From Micromonospora citrea (GTDB lineage Bacteria; Actinomycetota; Actinomycetes; Mycobacteriales; Micromonosporaceae), in NCBI RefSeq assembly GCF_900090315.1, contig NZ_FMHZ01000002.1:6914501-6978500 (forward strand): a stretch of DNA of 64,000 bases, read 5' to 3'. Shown piece after piece: positions 15,989-24,320 of the stretch. Numbering within the stretch: position 1 is the stretch's first letter; every line of letters starts with the position of its first letter. Made by a program: the position numbers and the translations under genes. The notes below the pieces were generated by a model. It was not told the DNA's origin and ran no database searches. It saw only the letters and a list, made by a program, of their open reading frames with translations.

Positions 15989-17314
15989 ATGGGCGCACAG
16001 CCAACCGTGGCGGTCATCGGCGCGGGCGCGGCCGGCCTGGCCACCCTCAAGGCGCTCGCCGACGTCGGCGTGCCCGCCGTCTGCTTCGAGGCGGCCGGGC
16101 GGGTCGGCGGCCTCTGGGTGTACGGGGCGCCGGGCTCGCCCGCGTACCGGACCCTGCACCTGAACACCAGCAAGGCGCGCACCGAGTTCGCCGACCACCC
16201 GATGCCGGCGCACTGGCCGGACTACCCCGACCACGCCCGCGTCGCCGGCTGGCTCACCGACTACGCCGACCGGTTCGGGCTGCACGACGCGGTGCGGCTG
16301 CGGCACACCGTCAACCGGGTCGCCCGCGGCGACGACGACCGGTGGACGGTGCACGCCGACGGGCCCGACGGCCCGGTCGAGGTCACCGTGGACGCCGTCG
16401 TCGTCGCCAACGGCCACAACCGGGTGCCGAAGTCGCCCGCCACCGCGAGCGAGACCGCCTGCACCGCCCGGCAGATGCACAGCCACGCATACCGGGGGCC
16501 CGAACAGCTCGCCGGCCGGCGGGTCCTGGTCGTCGGCGGCGGCAACTCCGCGATGGACATCGCCGTGGACGCCTCGTACGCGGCCCGGCGCACCCTGCTG
16601 TCGCTGCGCCGGGGCGTCTGGGTGGTGCCGAAGCACCTGCTGGGCCGCCCGTCGGACACCCTCAACGGCGCCCTGGCCCGGCGACTGCCGTGGCGGCTGC
16701 GCCAGCGCATCACCCAGCGGCTGCTCACCGCGACCGTCGGCCCGCCCACCCGCTACGGCCTGCCCGCCCCCGCCCACGGCTTCCTCCAGGACCACCCGAC
16801 GCTCTCGGACGGGCTGCTGTCGCGGCTGACCCACGGCGAGATCGAGCCCCGCCCCGGCATCGCCGGCATCGCCGGCGACCACGTCACCTTCACCGACGGC
16901 CGCGTCGACGAAGTCGACCTGATCATCTGGTGCACCGGCTACCGGGTGGAGATCCCCTTCCTCGACCCCGCGCTGCTCGGCGACGGGGCGGACACCCTGC
17001 CGCTGTACCGGCACGTGTTCCACCTCGACGCGCCCGGGCTGACGTTCGTCGGCCTGATGCAGTCCACCGGCGCCGCGTTCCCGCTGGTCGAGGCGCAGGC
17101 CAAGCTGGTCGCGGCGCAGCTGTCCGGCCGCTACGCGCTGCCCGAGCCGCAGGCGCAGCGCGCCGCCTGCCGCGCCGAGCTGCGCGCCGCCGCCGCCCGG
17201 TGGGGGCAGCGCCGGCCCGCGATGCGGGTGGACTTCGACGCGTACCTGGCCGAGCTGGGGCGGGAACTCGTCGCCGGCGGCCGCCGCGCCCGCGCCACCG
17301 GGGCCACGGCGTGA
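15989..17314 (+). CDS. Flavin-containing monooxygenase
   Basis: A 441-residue FAD- and NADPH-dependent monooxygenase. The FAD fingerprint GAGAAG is at residues 11-16, a second nucleotide fold VVGGGNSAMDIA is near residue 180, and WCTGY (C-terminal FMO motif) near 310. The FMO identifying motif is recognisable but loose (CTARQMHSHAYRG). Such enzymes oxygenate soft N or S atoms, or do Baeyer-Villiger oxidation of ketones. The start has GGAAGGAG upstream. It overlaps the SDR gene by 4 bp and lies behind TetR operator 2. Partner enzymes suggest an inducible catabolic or detoxification route. Confidence 0.88.
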   Translation: MGAQPTVAVIGAGAAGLATLKALADVGVPAVCFEAAGRVGGLWVYGAPGSPAYRTLHLNTSKARTEFADHPMPAHWPDYPDHARVAGWLTDYADRFGLHDAVRLRHTVNRVARGDDDRWTVHADGPDGPVEVTVDAVVVANGHNRVPKSPATASETACTARQMHSHAYRGPEQLAGRRVLVVGGGNSAMDIAVDASYAARRTLLSLRRGVWVVPKHLLGRPSDTLNGALARRLPWRLRQRITQRLLTATVGPPTRYGLPAPAHGFLQDHPTLSDGLLSRLTHGEIEPRPGIAGIAGDHVTFTDGRVDEVDLIIWCTGYRVEIPFLDPALLGDGADTLPLYRHVFHLDAPGLTFVGLMQSTGAAFPLVEAQAKLVAAQLSGRYALPEPQAQRAACRAELRAAAARWGQRRPAMRVDFDAYLAELGRELVAGGRRARATGATA

Positions 17315-18135
17315 GCGCCCTGGAGGGCCGCCGGGTGCTGGTCACCGGGGCCAGCGGCACCTTCGGCCGACAGCTGTGCGCCGCGTTCACCCGCGCCGGG
17401 GCGCGGGTCGTCGGCATCGACCGCCACCCGGCCGACACCGACGACGTGCCGGTGCTCGGCTGCGACCTGACCGACCCGGCCGCCGTGCCGCCGACGGTCG
17501 CCGCCGCCGTCGACCGGCTCGGCGGGCTGGACCTGCTGGTCAACAACGCCGGCGTCGGCGGTCCCGCCCCGGCCGAGTCGCCGCCCGACGAGGTGGTGCG
17601 CCAGCAACTGGAGGTGAACCTGCTCGCCGCCTGGCGGACCACCGCCGCCGCGCTGCCCGCCCTGGAGGCCGCGCGTGGCCGGGTGGTCTTCGTGGCCAGC
17701 CGGATGGCCGTGCTGCCGCTGCCGCTGGCCGCCGCGTACGGGGTCAGCAAGCGGGCCCTGGTCGCCTACGCCGACGCGCTGCGCCACGAGGTGGGCACCC
17801 ACGTCGGCGTGAGCGTCGTCTATCCCAGCATGGTCGCCTCGCCGATCCACGACAGCACCGCCGAGGCCGGCCTGTCGCTGCGGGGAGTGTCCCGCCTCGA
17901 ACCCGTGGAGGGGGTCGTCGCGGCTGTCCTGCGCGCCGCCACCGCCCGGCGGGCGCCCCGGGACGTGGCCACCACCCGGCGCGGACGCCTCGAACTGGCC
18001 CTCGCCCGGCACGCGCCGGCCCTGGCCGACCGGCTCGTGCGGCGTACCGTCGCCGCCCGGGTCGCCGCCGGCGACATGGACGCCGCGCCGCTGGCCGCCG
18101 GGATGCTGCGCCGGCACCGCGACACCACCGGATAG
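17311..18135 (+). CDS. Short-chain dehydrogenase/reductase
   Basis: A 274-residue NAD(P)-dependent SDR. The cofactor motif TGASGTFG, NNAG, the serine region (VASRM) and the YxxxK pair in AAYGVSKRAL are all present. A C-terminal extension rich in Arg/Ala is longer than in classical SDRs. The GTG start overlaps the FMO stop (GTGA). The order FMO then SDR fits alcohol/ketone interconversion next to a monooxygenase; the substrate is unknown. Confidence 0.9.
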   Translation: MSALEGRRVLVTGASGTFGRQLCAAFTRAGARVVGIDRHPADTDDVPVLGCDLTDPAAVPPTVAAAVDRLGGLDLLVNNAGVGGPAPAESPPDEVVRQQLEVNLLAAWRTTAAALPALEAARGRVVFVASRMAVLPLPLAAAYGVSKRALVAYADALRHEVGTHVGVSVVYPSMVASPIHDSTAEAGLSLRGVSRLEPVEGVVAAVLRAATARRAPRDVATTRRGRLELALARHAPALADRLVRRTVAARVAAGDMDAAPLAAGMLRRHRDTTG

Positions 18136-18144
18136 CGTGACCGG

Positions 18145-18654
18145 GTGGCCGTCTCCCCGTACGTCGCGAAGCTGCGTGCCCACGTCGGCACGGACCTGCT
18201 CCTGCTGCCCGGGGTGAGCGCGGTCGTGCGCGACGACGCCGGGCGGGTGCTGCTGGCCCGCCGCGCCGACAACGGCCGCTGGTCCCTGCCCGCCGGTCTC
18301 ATCGACCCCGGCGAGCAGCCGGCCGACGCCCTCCTGCGGGAGGTGTACGAGGAGACGGGCGTGCGCGTGCGCATCGAGCGCGTCGGCGGCGTCGCCACGC
18401 ACCCGGTCGTCTACCCCAACGGCGATGCCTGCGAATACCTCAACGTGTGGTTCCGGTGCCGGGCCGTGGGCGGCGAGCCCCGGGTCAACGACGACGAGTC
18501 CACCGAGGTGGCGTGGTTCGACCCGGCCGACCTGCCGGAGCTCGACGGCTGGGCGCGGCTGCGCATCGACACGACCCTGCGCGAGGACGCGCCCACCTGG
18601 CACGCCGCGCCCGGCTCGCGGCACCCGGCGCTCGGCCAGCCCGACGCGCTGTGA
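18145..18654 (+). CDS. NUDIX hydrolase
   Basis: A 169-residue pyrophosphohydrolase with a complete Nudix box (GLIDPGEQPADALLREVYEE then TGV, residues 51-73, all catalytic Glu residues present). The GTG start has TAGCGT ending 6 nt upstream, a leaderless arrangement; the TAG of that box is the stop codon of the preceding SDR. The substrate (nucleotide sugar, ADP-ribose or oxidised nucleotide) cannot be told from sequence. Confidence 0.88.
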   Translation: MAVSPYVAKLRAHVGTDLLLLPGVSAVVRDDAGRVLLARRADNGRWSLPAGLIDPGEQPADALLREVYEETGVRVRIERVGGVATHPVVYPNGDACEYLNVWFRCRAVGGEPRVNDDESTEVAWFDPADLPELDGWARLRIDTTLREDAPTWHAAPGSRHPALGQPDAL

Positions 18655-18790
18655 GTGACGGGCCGGTCGCCGGCGGCCGCGGGTCGGCCGGACCTCCACG
18701 GGGAGCCGGTCGACGCCAGGTTCGAATTTGGCCGGTGCGCGCCGTCGAATGGTGTCAGGAACTGACCTGAATGGCTTCTAGCGTTGCCGC

Positions 18791-19927
18791 ATGACTCCGT
18801 TCCGGATCGACATTCCCCAGTCAGACCTCGACGACCTGCGCGACCGGCTCGCGCGGACCCGCTGGCCCCGGCAGCTTCCCGGCGCCGGCTGGAGCCGCGG
18901 GGTGCCGGTGGCGTACCTGCGCGACGTGGTCGCGTACTGGGTGGAGAAGTACGACTGGCGGGCCCACGAGGCGAGGCTGAACGAGTTCCCCCAGTTCGTC
19001 ACCGAGATCGACGGGCTGGGCGTGCACTTCCTGCACGTGCGCTCGCCGGAGCCGGACGCGTTGCCGCTGATCCTGACGCACGGCTGGCCGAACTCGTTCG
19101 TGGAGTTCGTCGACCTGATCGGCCCGCTGACCGATCCGGCGGCCCACGGCGCGGACCCGGCGCAGGCGTTCCACGTGGTGGTGCCCTCGGTTCCGGGCTT
19201 CGGCTTCTCGCAGGCGCCGCCGGAGACCGGCTTCACGGTCGCCCGGGTCGCGCGGATGTGGGCCGAGCTGATGCGCCGCCTCGGCTACCAGCGGCACGGC
19301 ACCCAGGGCGGCGACCTCGGCGCGTACGTGGCGCCCGAGGTGGCCGCGGTGGCGCCGGAGCAGGTGGTCGGCGTGCACATCGACGGTGGTTTCGGCTTTC
19401 CCACCGAGGCCGACGTGCCGGACATGACCGAGGCGGAACGGGCCGAGTGGGCGCAGATGCAGCAGTGGATGAGTGGCGGCGTGGACCACCACGCGTTGCT
19501 GCGGGCCGCGCCGCAGACCTTCGCGTACGCGTGGCAGGACTCGCCTGTCGGGCTGCTGGCCTGGATGATGCAGAAGTTCAAGGAGTTCACCATCACGGCG
19601 CCGACTCCCGAGCAGGCCATCGACCTGGACCTCATCCTGACCAACGCGAGCCTGTACTGGTTCACCGGCACGTCCGGCTCGTCGTCGTGGCCGATGTACG
19701 AGGGCCTGACCCTGGCCGACGACGGCGGCTTCGCGTGGCCGAGGGGGCAGCAGCGGGTGCCGTCCGGCGTCTACGGCGGCGGGTCCGCCCTGATGCGGCG
19801 CCTCGCCGAACGGGACAACACCATCGTGCACTGGCCGCAGGGGAACCCCGGGGGCCACTTCGTGGCGATGGAGGAGCCGCTTGCCCACGCGGCCGACATC
19901 CGCGCCTTCTTCGCCAAGGTGCGGTGA
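18791..19927 (+). CDS. Epoxide hydrolase
   Basis: A 378-residue microsomal-type epoxide hydrolase. An N-terminal EHN domain (DLRDRLARTRWP) precedes the alpha/beta core: oxyanion HGWP at 97-100, nucleophile D175 in GGDLGAYV and catalytic H356 in GGHFVAMEEP. It hydrates epoxides to diols. The ATG has TAGCGT ending 6 nt upstream, so the transcript is probably leaderless, and a TCAGG-n6-CCTGA inverted repeat (18755-18770) may be an operator. A strong hairpin follows. Confidence 0.9.
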   Translation: MTPFRIDIPQSDLDDLRDRLARTRWPRQLPGAGWSRGVPVAYLRDVVAYWVEKYDWRAHEARLNEFPQFVTEIDGLGVHFLHVRSPEPDALPLILTHGWPNSFVEFVDLIGPLTDPAAHGADPAQAFHVVVPSVPGFGFSQAPPETGFTVARVARMWAELMRRLGYQRHGTQGGDLGAYVAPEVAAVAPEQVVGVHIDGGFGFPTEADVPDMTEAERAEWAQMQQWMSGGVDHHALLRAAPQTFAYAWQDSPVGLLAWMMQKFKEFTITAPTPEQAIDLDLILTNASLYWFTGTSGSSSWPMYEGLTLADDGGFAWPRGQQRVPSGVYGGGSALMRRLAERDNTIVHWPQGNPGGHFVAMEEPLAHAADIRAFFAKVR

Positions 19928-19981
19928 CCCGCGCCGTCCGCGCGGGAGCGGCGACCGGTCGCGGCGCCACCGGTCGCCGGC

Positions 19982-20012
19982 GGGGTCAGGGGCACGACGG
20001 GACCCTGACCCC
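19982..20012. terminator. Hairpin after the epoxide hydrolase gene
   Basis: GGGGTCAGGG (19982-19991) pairs perfectly with CCCTGACCCC (20003-20012) around an 11-nt loop. It lies between convergent genes and lacks a T-tract. Confidence 0.55.
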
Positions 20013-20075
20013 GGGCGTCACGGCGTCTCCGCGCCGACGGGCGTCACCGCGTCTCCGCGCCGTTGGGCGTCACGG
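20013..20075. repeat. 26-bp tandem direct repeat, 2.4 copies
   Basis: GGGCGTCAC starts at 20013, 20039 and 20065. The first two units (26 bp each, GGGCGTCACnGCGTCTCCGCG) differ at three positions; the third is partial and runs into the 3' end of the LysE gene, supplying its stop codon. It looks like slippage in a convergent intergenic space. Confidence 0.85.
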
Positions 20076-20720
20076 CACGGCGACGGCGGCCCGGGAGCGG
20101 TCGGCGGCGATCCGCACCGCCAGGGCCGCCAGCACCGTGCCGGTCAGCAGCCGCTGCACCCTCAGCCAGAGCGGCCGGCGGGCGAAGAACCCGGCGAGCG
20201 CGCCCGCGGTGAGCACGATCAGCGCGTTCACCGTGAGCGCCACCGCGATCTGGGTCAGCCCCAGCACCAGGCTCTGCGCCGCGACGTGGCCGCGCGCGGG
20301 GTCGATGAACTGTGGCAGCAGCGACACGTACAGGATGGCGATCTTCGGGTTGAGCAGGTTGGTGACCAGGCCCATGGTGAACAGCCGCCGCGCCGGGTCG
20401 GGCGGCAGCGGCGCCGGCGTGAACGGCGACTGCCCGCCGGGGCGCAGGGCCTGCCAGGCCAGCCACAGCAGGTACGCCGCGCCGGCCAGCTTCACCGCCG
20501 TGTAGAGGGCGGGCACCAGCACGAACACGGTGGCGATGCCGGCCACCGCGGCGACCAGGTAGACGCCGAAGCCGGCGGCGACGCCGAGCAGCGAGACCAG
20601 CCCGGCCCGCCGGCCCTGGCTCACCGACCGTGAGACCAGGTAGACCATGTTCGGGCCGGGAGTCAGCACCAGCCCCAGCGCCACCAGCGCGATGCCCACC
20701 AGCGCACCCGTACCGACCAT
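20070..20720 (-). CDS. LysE/RhtB-family amino-acid exporter
   Basis: A 216-residue membrane protein with about six hydrophobic segments. The family N-terminus (LVLTPGPNMVYLVSRSVSQG) and the central GLVTNLLNPKIAILY motif are typical of LysE/RhtB proteins, which export lysine, threonine, homoserine and similar compounds. The start is at ATG or GTG near 20720. It is convergent with the epoxide hydrolase gene and shows no operon partner. Confidence 0.9.
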   Translation of the reverse strand: MVGTGALVGIALVALGLVLTPGPNMVYLVSRSVSQGRRAGLVSLLGVAAGFGVYLVAAVAGIATVFVLVPALYTAVKLAGAAYLLWLAWQALRPGGQSPFTPAPLPPDPARRLFTMGLVTNLLNPKIAILYVSLLPQFIDPARGHVAAQSLVLGLTQIAVALTVNALIVLTAGALAGFFARRPLWLRVQRLLTGTVLAALAVRIAADRSRAAVAVP

Positions 20721-20772
20721 GTCGCCCCCCCGGTTCCGTTCGGCTGGTGCCGACCCTACGCCCGCTCGGTGC

Positions 20773-21738
20773 TCAGCCGGCGACCGGCACCCGGCGGGCC
20801 GCGACGGCCGCGCGGGTCTCCTCGGCGGTCAGGTCCGCGTTGATCGCCGCGCCGGCGGCCAGCCCCGCGGCGGCCGAGGTGATCACCTGGGCGCGCGGGT
20901 CCGTGACGTTGCCGGCCACCCACACGCCGGGCACCTCGGTCGCCCCGGTCGGGCCCGCCGGCACCGCGCTGCCGACCACCTGGCCGCCCATCTCCTGCAC
21001 CACCGGCGTGAGGCCCAGCGACGCCAGCACGTCGGCGCGGGCGTGGAAGCGGGGAGCCACCACCACCGCGCCGCAGCGCAGCACCTCGCCCCCGGCCAGC
21101 CGCACCCCGGTCAGGGCGTCGCCGGCGAGCTCCAGCCCGGCGGCCGGGCCGTCGACCACGCGTACGTCCCGCGCGGCGAGCTGCTCGTCCTCCTCGGCGG
21201 TGAACGCGCACGGCGTGTGCCGCACGACGGTCACGTCGGTGCTCCACTGCCGCCACAGCAGCGCCTGGTGCGCGGCCAGCGGGCCGGTCGCCAGCACCAC
21301 CAGCGGCACGTCGCGCACCTCCCACCCGTGGCAGTACGGGCAGTGCAGCACGTCGCGGCCCCACCGCCCGGCCAGCCCGGGCACGTCGGGCAGCTCGTCG
21401 ACCAGGCCGGTGGTCACCAGCAGCCGCCGGGCGTCGACGGCACGCCCGTCGGCGAGGGCGACGCGGAACCCGCCGTCGTCGCGGCGGGTCGCCGCGACGA
21501 CGGCGCCGTCAACGAACTCCCCGCCGTAGCCGGCCACCTCGGCGCGGCCGGCCGCCAGCAGCTCGCCGGGGGGCGTGCCCTCCCGGGCGAGATAGTTGTG
21601 CACACCTCCGGCCGGCGCGTTGCGCGGCTCGCCACCGTCCACCACCAGCACCGAGCGGCGGGCCCGGGTCAGGGCCAGCGCCCCGCTCAGCCCGGCCGCG
21701 CCGCCACCGACCACCACCACGTCGTACGTCTCACGCAC
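20773..21738 (-). CDS. Thioredoxin-reductase-like FAD/NAD(P) oxidoreductase
   Basis: A 321-residue two-domain flavoprotein. GGGAAGL (residues 11-17) binds FAD, and C133-P-Y-C136 in the NADPH domain is a redox-active pair as in thioredoxin reductase. GVWVAGNVTDPRAQV near the C-terminus is the second FAD contact. It resembles bacterial ferredoxin/thioredoxin reductase relatives and dithiol oxidases such as those in dithiolopyrrolone pathways. GTG at 21738 starts right at the first strand. It has no thioredoxin gene next to it, so the partner is unknown. Confidence 0.87.
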   Translation of the reverse strand: MRETYDVVVVGGGAAGLSGALALTRARRSVLVVDGGEPRNAPAGGVHNYLAREGTPPGELLAAGRAEVAGYGGEFVDGAVVAATRRDDGGFRVALADGRAVDARRLLVTTGLVDELPDVPGLAGRWGRDVLHCPYCHGWEVRDVPLVVLATGPLAAHQALLWRQWSTDVTVVRHTPCAFTAEEDEQLAARDVRVVDGPAAGLELAGDALTGVRLAGGEVLRCGAVVVAPRFHARADVLASLGLTPVVQEMGGQVVGSAVPAGPTGATEVPGVWVAGNVTDPRAQVITSAAAGLAAGAAINADLTAEETRAAVAARRVPVAG

Positions 21739-21907
21739 GGAACTCTCCCTCCGTCCCGGCGGGCCCATGCCCGCCGTCGCCCCGACTGTCCGCCGGAATC
21801 CGCAGGGTTGGCAAACATCGTTGCCGGAACGGCAAAACGGCGATCGTGGGACCGAGGTCACCCCGCCCCGCCCCCACGGCGGCGACCTCGGCGGGCACAC
21901 TGGGCCG

Positions 21908-22438
21908 ATGCTGCGCGCCCCGGCCACCGCCACCCTGCCGGAACTGCTGTTGCGTCCCTGGCGCGACGACGACGCCGACGCCCTGATGGCCGCGTACCGG
22001 GACCCGGTGCTGCTCCGCTGGACCCGGGCGCCGGTGACCACGACCACCGAGGCGCGCCGGTTCGTGGCCGCCGCGCACCGGGACTGGGACGGCGGCGGGC
22101 GGTTCAGCTTCGCCGTGGTCGAGCCCGGCCCGACCGGCGAGACGCTGGTCGCGCAGGTGGTGCTCAAGAACGTCGCCGAAGGGCGCGGGGACGCCGAGGT
22201 GGGCTACTGGACGGCCGCGCCCGCCCGGGGCCGGGGCATCGCCGGGCACGCCCTGGAGGCGGTCACCGGCTGGGCGTTCGCCCGGTTCGCCGGCATGCGT
22301 CGGCTGGACCTGATGCACCAGATCGACAATCCGGCGTCCTGCCGCGTCGCGGAGAAGGCCGGCTACCGCTTCCAGGAGGTGCTGCCGGCCCGGCCGCCGT
22401 TCCCCCGCGACGGCCACCGGCACGCCCGCTGGGCCTGA
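21908..22438 (+). CDS. GNAT-family N-acetyltransferase
   Basis: A 176-residue RimJ/RimL-type acetyltransferase (LLLRPWRDDDADALMAAYRD, then EVGYWTAAPARGRGIAGHALEA as the acetyl-CoA loop and NPASCRVAEKAGYRFQE). The acceptor is unknown. The ATG at 21908 has no good ribosome-binding site. The last 16 codons and the stop are part of a perfect 54-bp tandem duplication, so the stop codon of copy 1 is followed by a second copy of the gene end. Confidence 0.85.
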   Translation: MLRAPATATLPELLLRPWRDDDADALMAAYRDPVLLRWTRAPVTTTTEARRFVAAAHRDWDGGGRFSFAVVEPGPTGETLVAQVVLKNVAEGRGDAEVGYWTAAPARGRGIAGHALEAVTGWAFARFAGMRRLDLMHQIDNPASCRVAEKAGYRFQEVLPARPPFPRDGHRHARWA

Positions 22439-22494
22439 GCGGCCCGGCCGCCGTTCCCCCGCGACGGCCACCGGCACGCCCGCTGGGCCTGAGC
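22387..22494. repeat. Perfect 54-bp tandem duplication across a gene end
   Basis: Positions 22387-22440 and 22441-22494 are identical. The unit is a multiple of three and contains the last 16 codons plus TGA of the acetyltransferase. Because each unit carries the stop, the copy does not lengthen the protein. The absence of any difference suggests a recent event. Confidence 0.95.
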
Positions 22495-22614
22495 GGGCCG
22501 GCCGGCAGCCTGCCCGGGGCGGCACGGGAATGCCCGGCGTCGCCCCGGCGCTGTCCCTTTCGGCGGCCCCGGCACCGGGGGCCGCGTTACCGTGGGCGGG
22601 GGAGGTGTCGGCAG

Positions 22615-23094
22615 GTGGACAGGTGGGACGCGACGGTCGAGGCCCGGATCCGCACCGCGCAGGAACGCGGCGAGTTCGACAACCTGCCCGGCACGGGCAA
22701 GCCCATCCCCGGGCGCGGCCAGCCCTACGACGAGTCGTGGTGGATCAAGAGCTTCCTGGAGCGTGAGGCGCTCCCGACCGACCTGCTGCTGCCGACCCCG
22801 CTGCAACTGCGCCGCCGCATCGAGCAGGTGCCCGACGAGGTACGCGACCTGCCGACGGAGGAGTCCGTGCGGGCGTTCGTCGCCGACCTGAACGCGCAGA
22901 TCGTCGCCTGGCTGCGTACACCCACCGGCCCGCGGGTCGTGGTGCGGCCGGTCGACGCCGACGGCGTCGTACGCCGGTGGCGGGCCGAGCGGCAGACCGC
23001 CGCCGCGCCGGACCCGGCCCCCGCCCCGCCGCCCGCCCCGCCCCACCGGGCCCGCCGGTCGTGGCGGCTGCCCTGGCGGCGCCGGGCGGCGTAG
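22615..23094 (+). CDS. DUF1992 (DnaJ-C28-like) domain protein
   Basis: A 159-residue protein whose first 70 residues match DUF1992 (VEARIRTAQERGEFDNLPGTGKP, then WWIKSFLEREALPTDLLLPT). The domain is named after its presence in DNAJC28 and occurs as short bacterial proteins of unknown role. The C-terminal tail is Pro/Arg-rich. GTG at 22615 has GGAGG upstream. Confidence 0.85.
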   Translation: MDRWDATVEARIRTAQERGEFDNLPGTGKPIPGRGQPYDESWWIKSFLEREALPTDLLLPTPLQLRRRIEQVPDEVRDLPTEESVRAFVADLNAQIVAWLRTPTGPRVVVRPVDADGVVRRWRAERQTAAAPDPAPAPPPAPPHRARRSWRLPWRRRAA

Positions 23095-23109
23095 CGTCGC
23101 CGAACCCCG

Positions 23110-23149
23110 TTGCCCGGCGCGACGACCGACCACTAGGGTCGGAGGCGTG
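23110..23149 (+). promoter_or_regulatory. Candidate leaderless promoter and start
   Basis: TTGCCC (23110-23115), 18 nt, TAGGGT (23134-23139), then 7 nt to a GTG (23147). The GTG opens only an 18-codon frame (to 23203). The transcript may instead serve the nitroreductase-hemerythrin gene at 23423. Apart from this, 23095-23422 (about 330 bp) shows no gene; an open frame from 23219 is Arg/Pro-rich and looks non-coding until 23423. Confidence 0.4.
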
Positions 23150-23422
23150 ACTGCCGGGTCGGCCATGGGCCACGAGCGGACAGGGCACCCGGCCATCCGG
23201 TGAGCCGGGGGCGGGCCCGTGGTCCGCCGATGCGCCGGGGCGGGCAACCGGCCCCGCCCACGCGCCGCACCCCGCCGGTGTCGACCTCGCGTCCACCGGC
23301 CGCGCGCCCCCTTCCGCCGCCCGCGCCGGTCGCACGCCGGCGCCAGCCAGATCCTCGCCGCCACCCTCGCCGGGCGGGCGATCCACCGTGGCCGCATCCT
23401 CGTGCCGACAGAGAGCAGAGCC

Positions 23423-24253
23423 TTGCCCAACGACTTCAACCAGCAGATCATCGACGAGTTCCGCGCCAACTCCGGCCGGGTCGCAGGGCCCTTCGAGGGC
23501 GCCCGGCTGATCCTGCTCACCACCACCGGCGTCCGCTCCGGCGCCCCGCACACCACGCCGGTCGGCTACCTGCCCGACGGCGACCGCATCCTCGTCATCG
23601 CCTCCGCCGGGGGTGCCCCGAGGCACCCCGACTGGTACCACAACCTCGTCGCCGACCCGTCCGCCACCGTCGAGGACGGGGTCTTCACCTACCAGGCGCG
23701 CGCGGAGGTGCTGACGGGGGCCGAACGCGACGAGGTCTTCGCCCGGGCCGTGGAGGCCGACCCGGGCTGGGCCGCGTACCAGGCGAAGACGTCCCGGGTG
23801 ATTCCCGTGCTGGCGTTGCGCCAGGTGGCAGGCGGGCCCCCGAACGCGGCGTCCTGGGGCGCGGCGCTCAAGCTGGTCCACGACGCGTTCCGGCGGGAAC
23901 TCGCGCTGATCCGCGACGAGGTCGCCCGCTCCGGCCCGGGCCTGGGCGCGCAGTTGCGGGTGAACTGCCTGACCGTCTGCCAGGGCCTGCACCACCATCA
24001 CCGCAACGAGGACGCCGGCATGTTCACCGGCCTGGCGGAGCGGCGCCCCGACCTCGCCGCGACGCTGGCCCGGCTGCGCGAGGAACACCGCCGCGTAGCG
24101 GCCCTCGTCGACCGTCTCCAGCGGGTGGTCGGCGAACCCGACGCCGACCCGGTCGAGGTCCGCCGGCAGGTCGAGCGCCTCACCACCGAACTGGAGGCCC
24201 ACCTGACGTACGAGGAGGAGCAGCTCATCCCCGTGCTCGACGAGGCCGGCTGA
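23423..24253 (+). CDS. Deazaflavin-dependent nitroreductase-like domain fused to hemerythrin
   Basis: A 276-residue fusion. Residues 1-135 are the DDN/nitroreductase-like split barrel (PNDFNQQIIDEFRANSGRV, ILLTTTGVRSGAPHTTPVGY, WYHNLVADPSATVE), which binds F420 in relatives. Residues 150-270 are a four-helix hemerythrin domain with candidate di-iron ligands H154, H190-H193, E196, H222, H260 and E264. TTG at 23423 is chosen because it starts the family N-terminus; GTG at 23402 is an alternative. The fusion suggests F420-linked chemistry tied to oxygen, NO or redox sensing, but this is inference. Confidence 0.85.
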   Translation: MPNDFNQQIIDEFRANSGRVAGPFEGARLILLTTTGVRSGAPHTTPVGYLPDGDRILVIASAGGAPRHPDWYHNLVADPSATVEDGVFTYQARAEVLTGAERDEVFARAVEADPGWAAYQAKTSRVIPVLALRQVAGGPPNAASWGAALKLVHDAFRRELALIRDEVARSGPGLGAQLRVNCLTVCQGLHHHHRNEDAGMFTGLAERRPDLAATLARLREEHRRVAALVDRLQRVVGEPDADPVEVRRQVERLTTELEAHLTYEEEQLIPVLDEAG

Positions 24254-24266
24254 GGGCCGTGACGAT

Positions 24267-24306
24267 CCCGGGGCCGTCGGCGGCGCACGCCGCCGACGGC
24301 CCCGGG
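24267..24306. terminator. Bidirectional 18-bp hairpin between convergent genes
   Basis: Arms 24267-24284 and 24289-24306 are perfect complements (CCCGGGGCCGTCGGCGGC) around a GCAC loop. It separates the hemerythrin fusion from the response regulator and has no T-tract. Confidence 0.7.
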
Positions 24307-24320
24307 GCGTGGCAGCGGGT

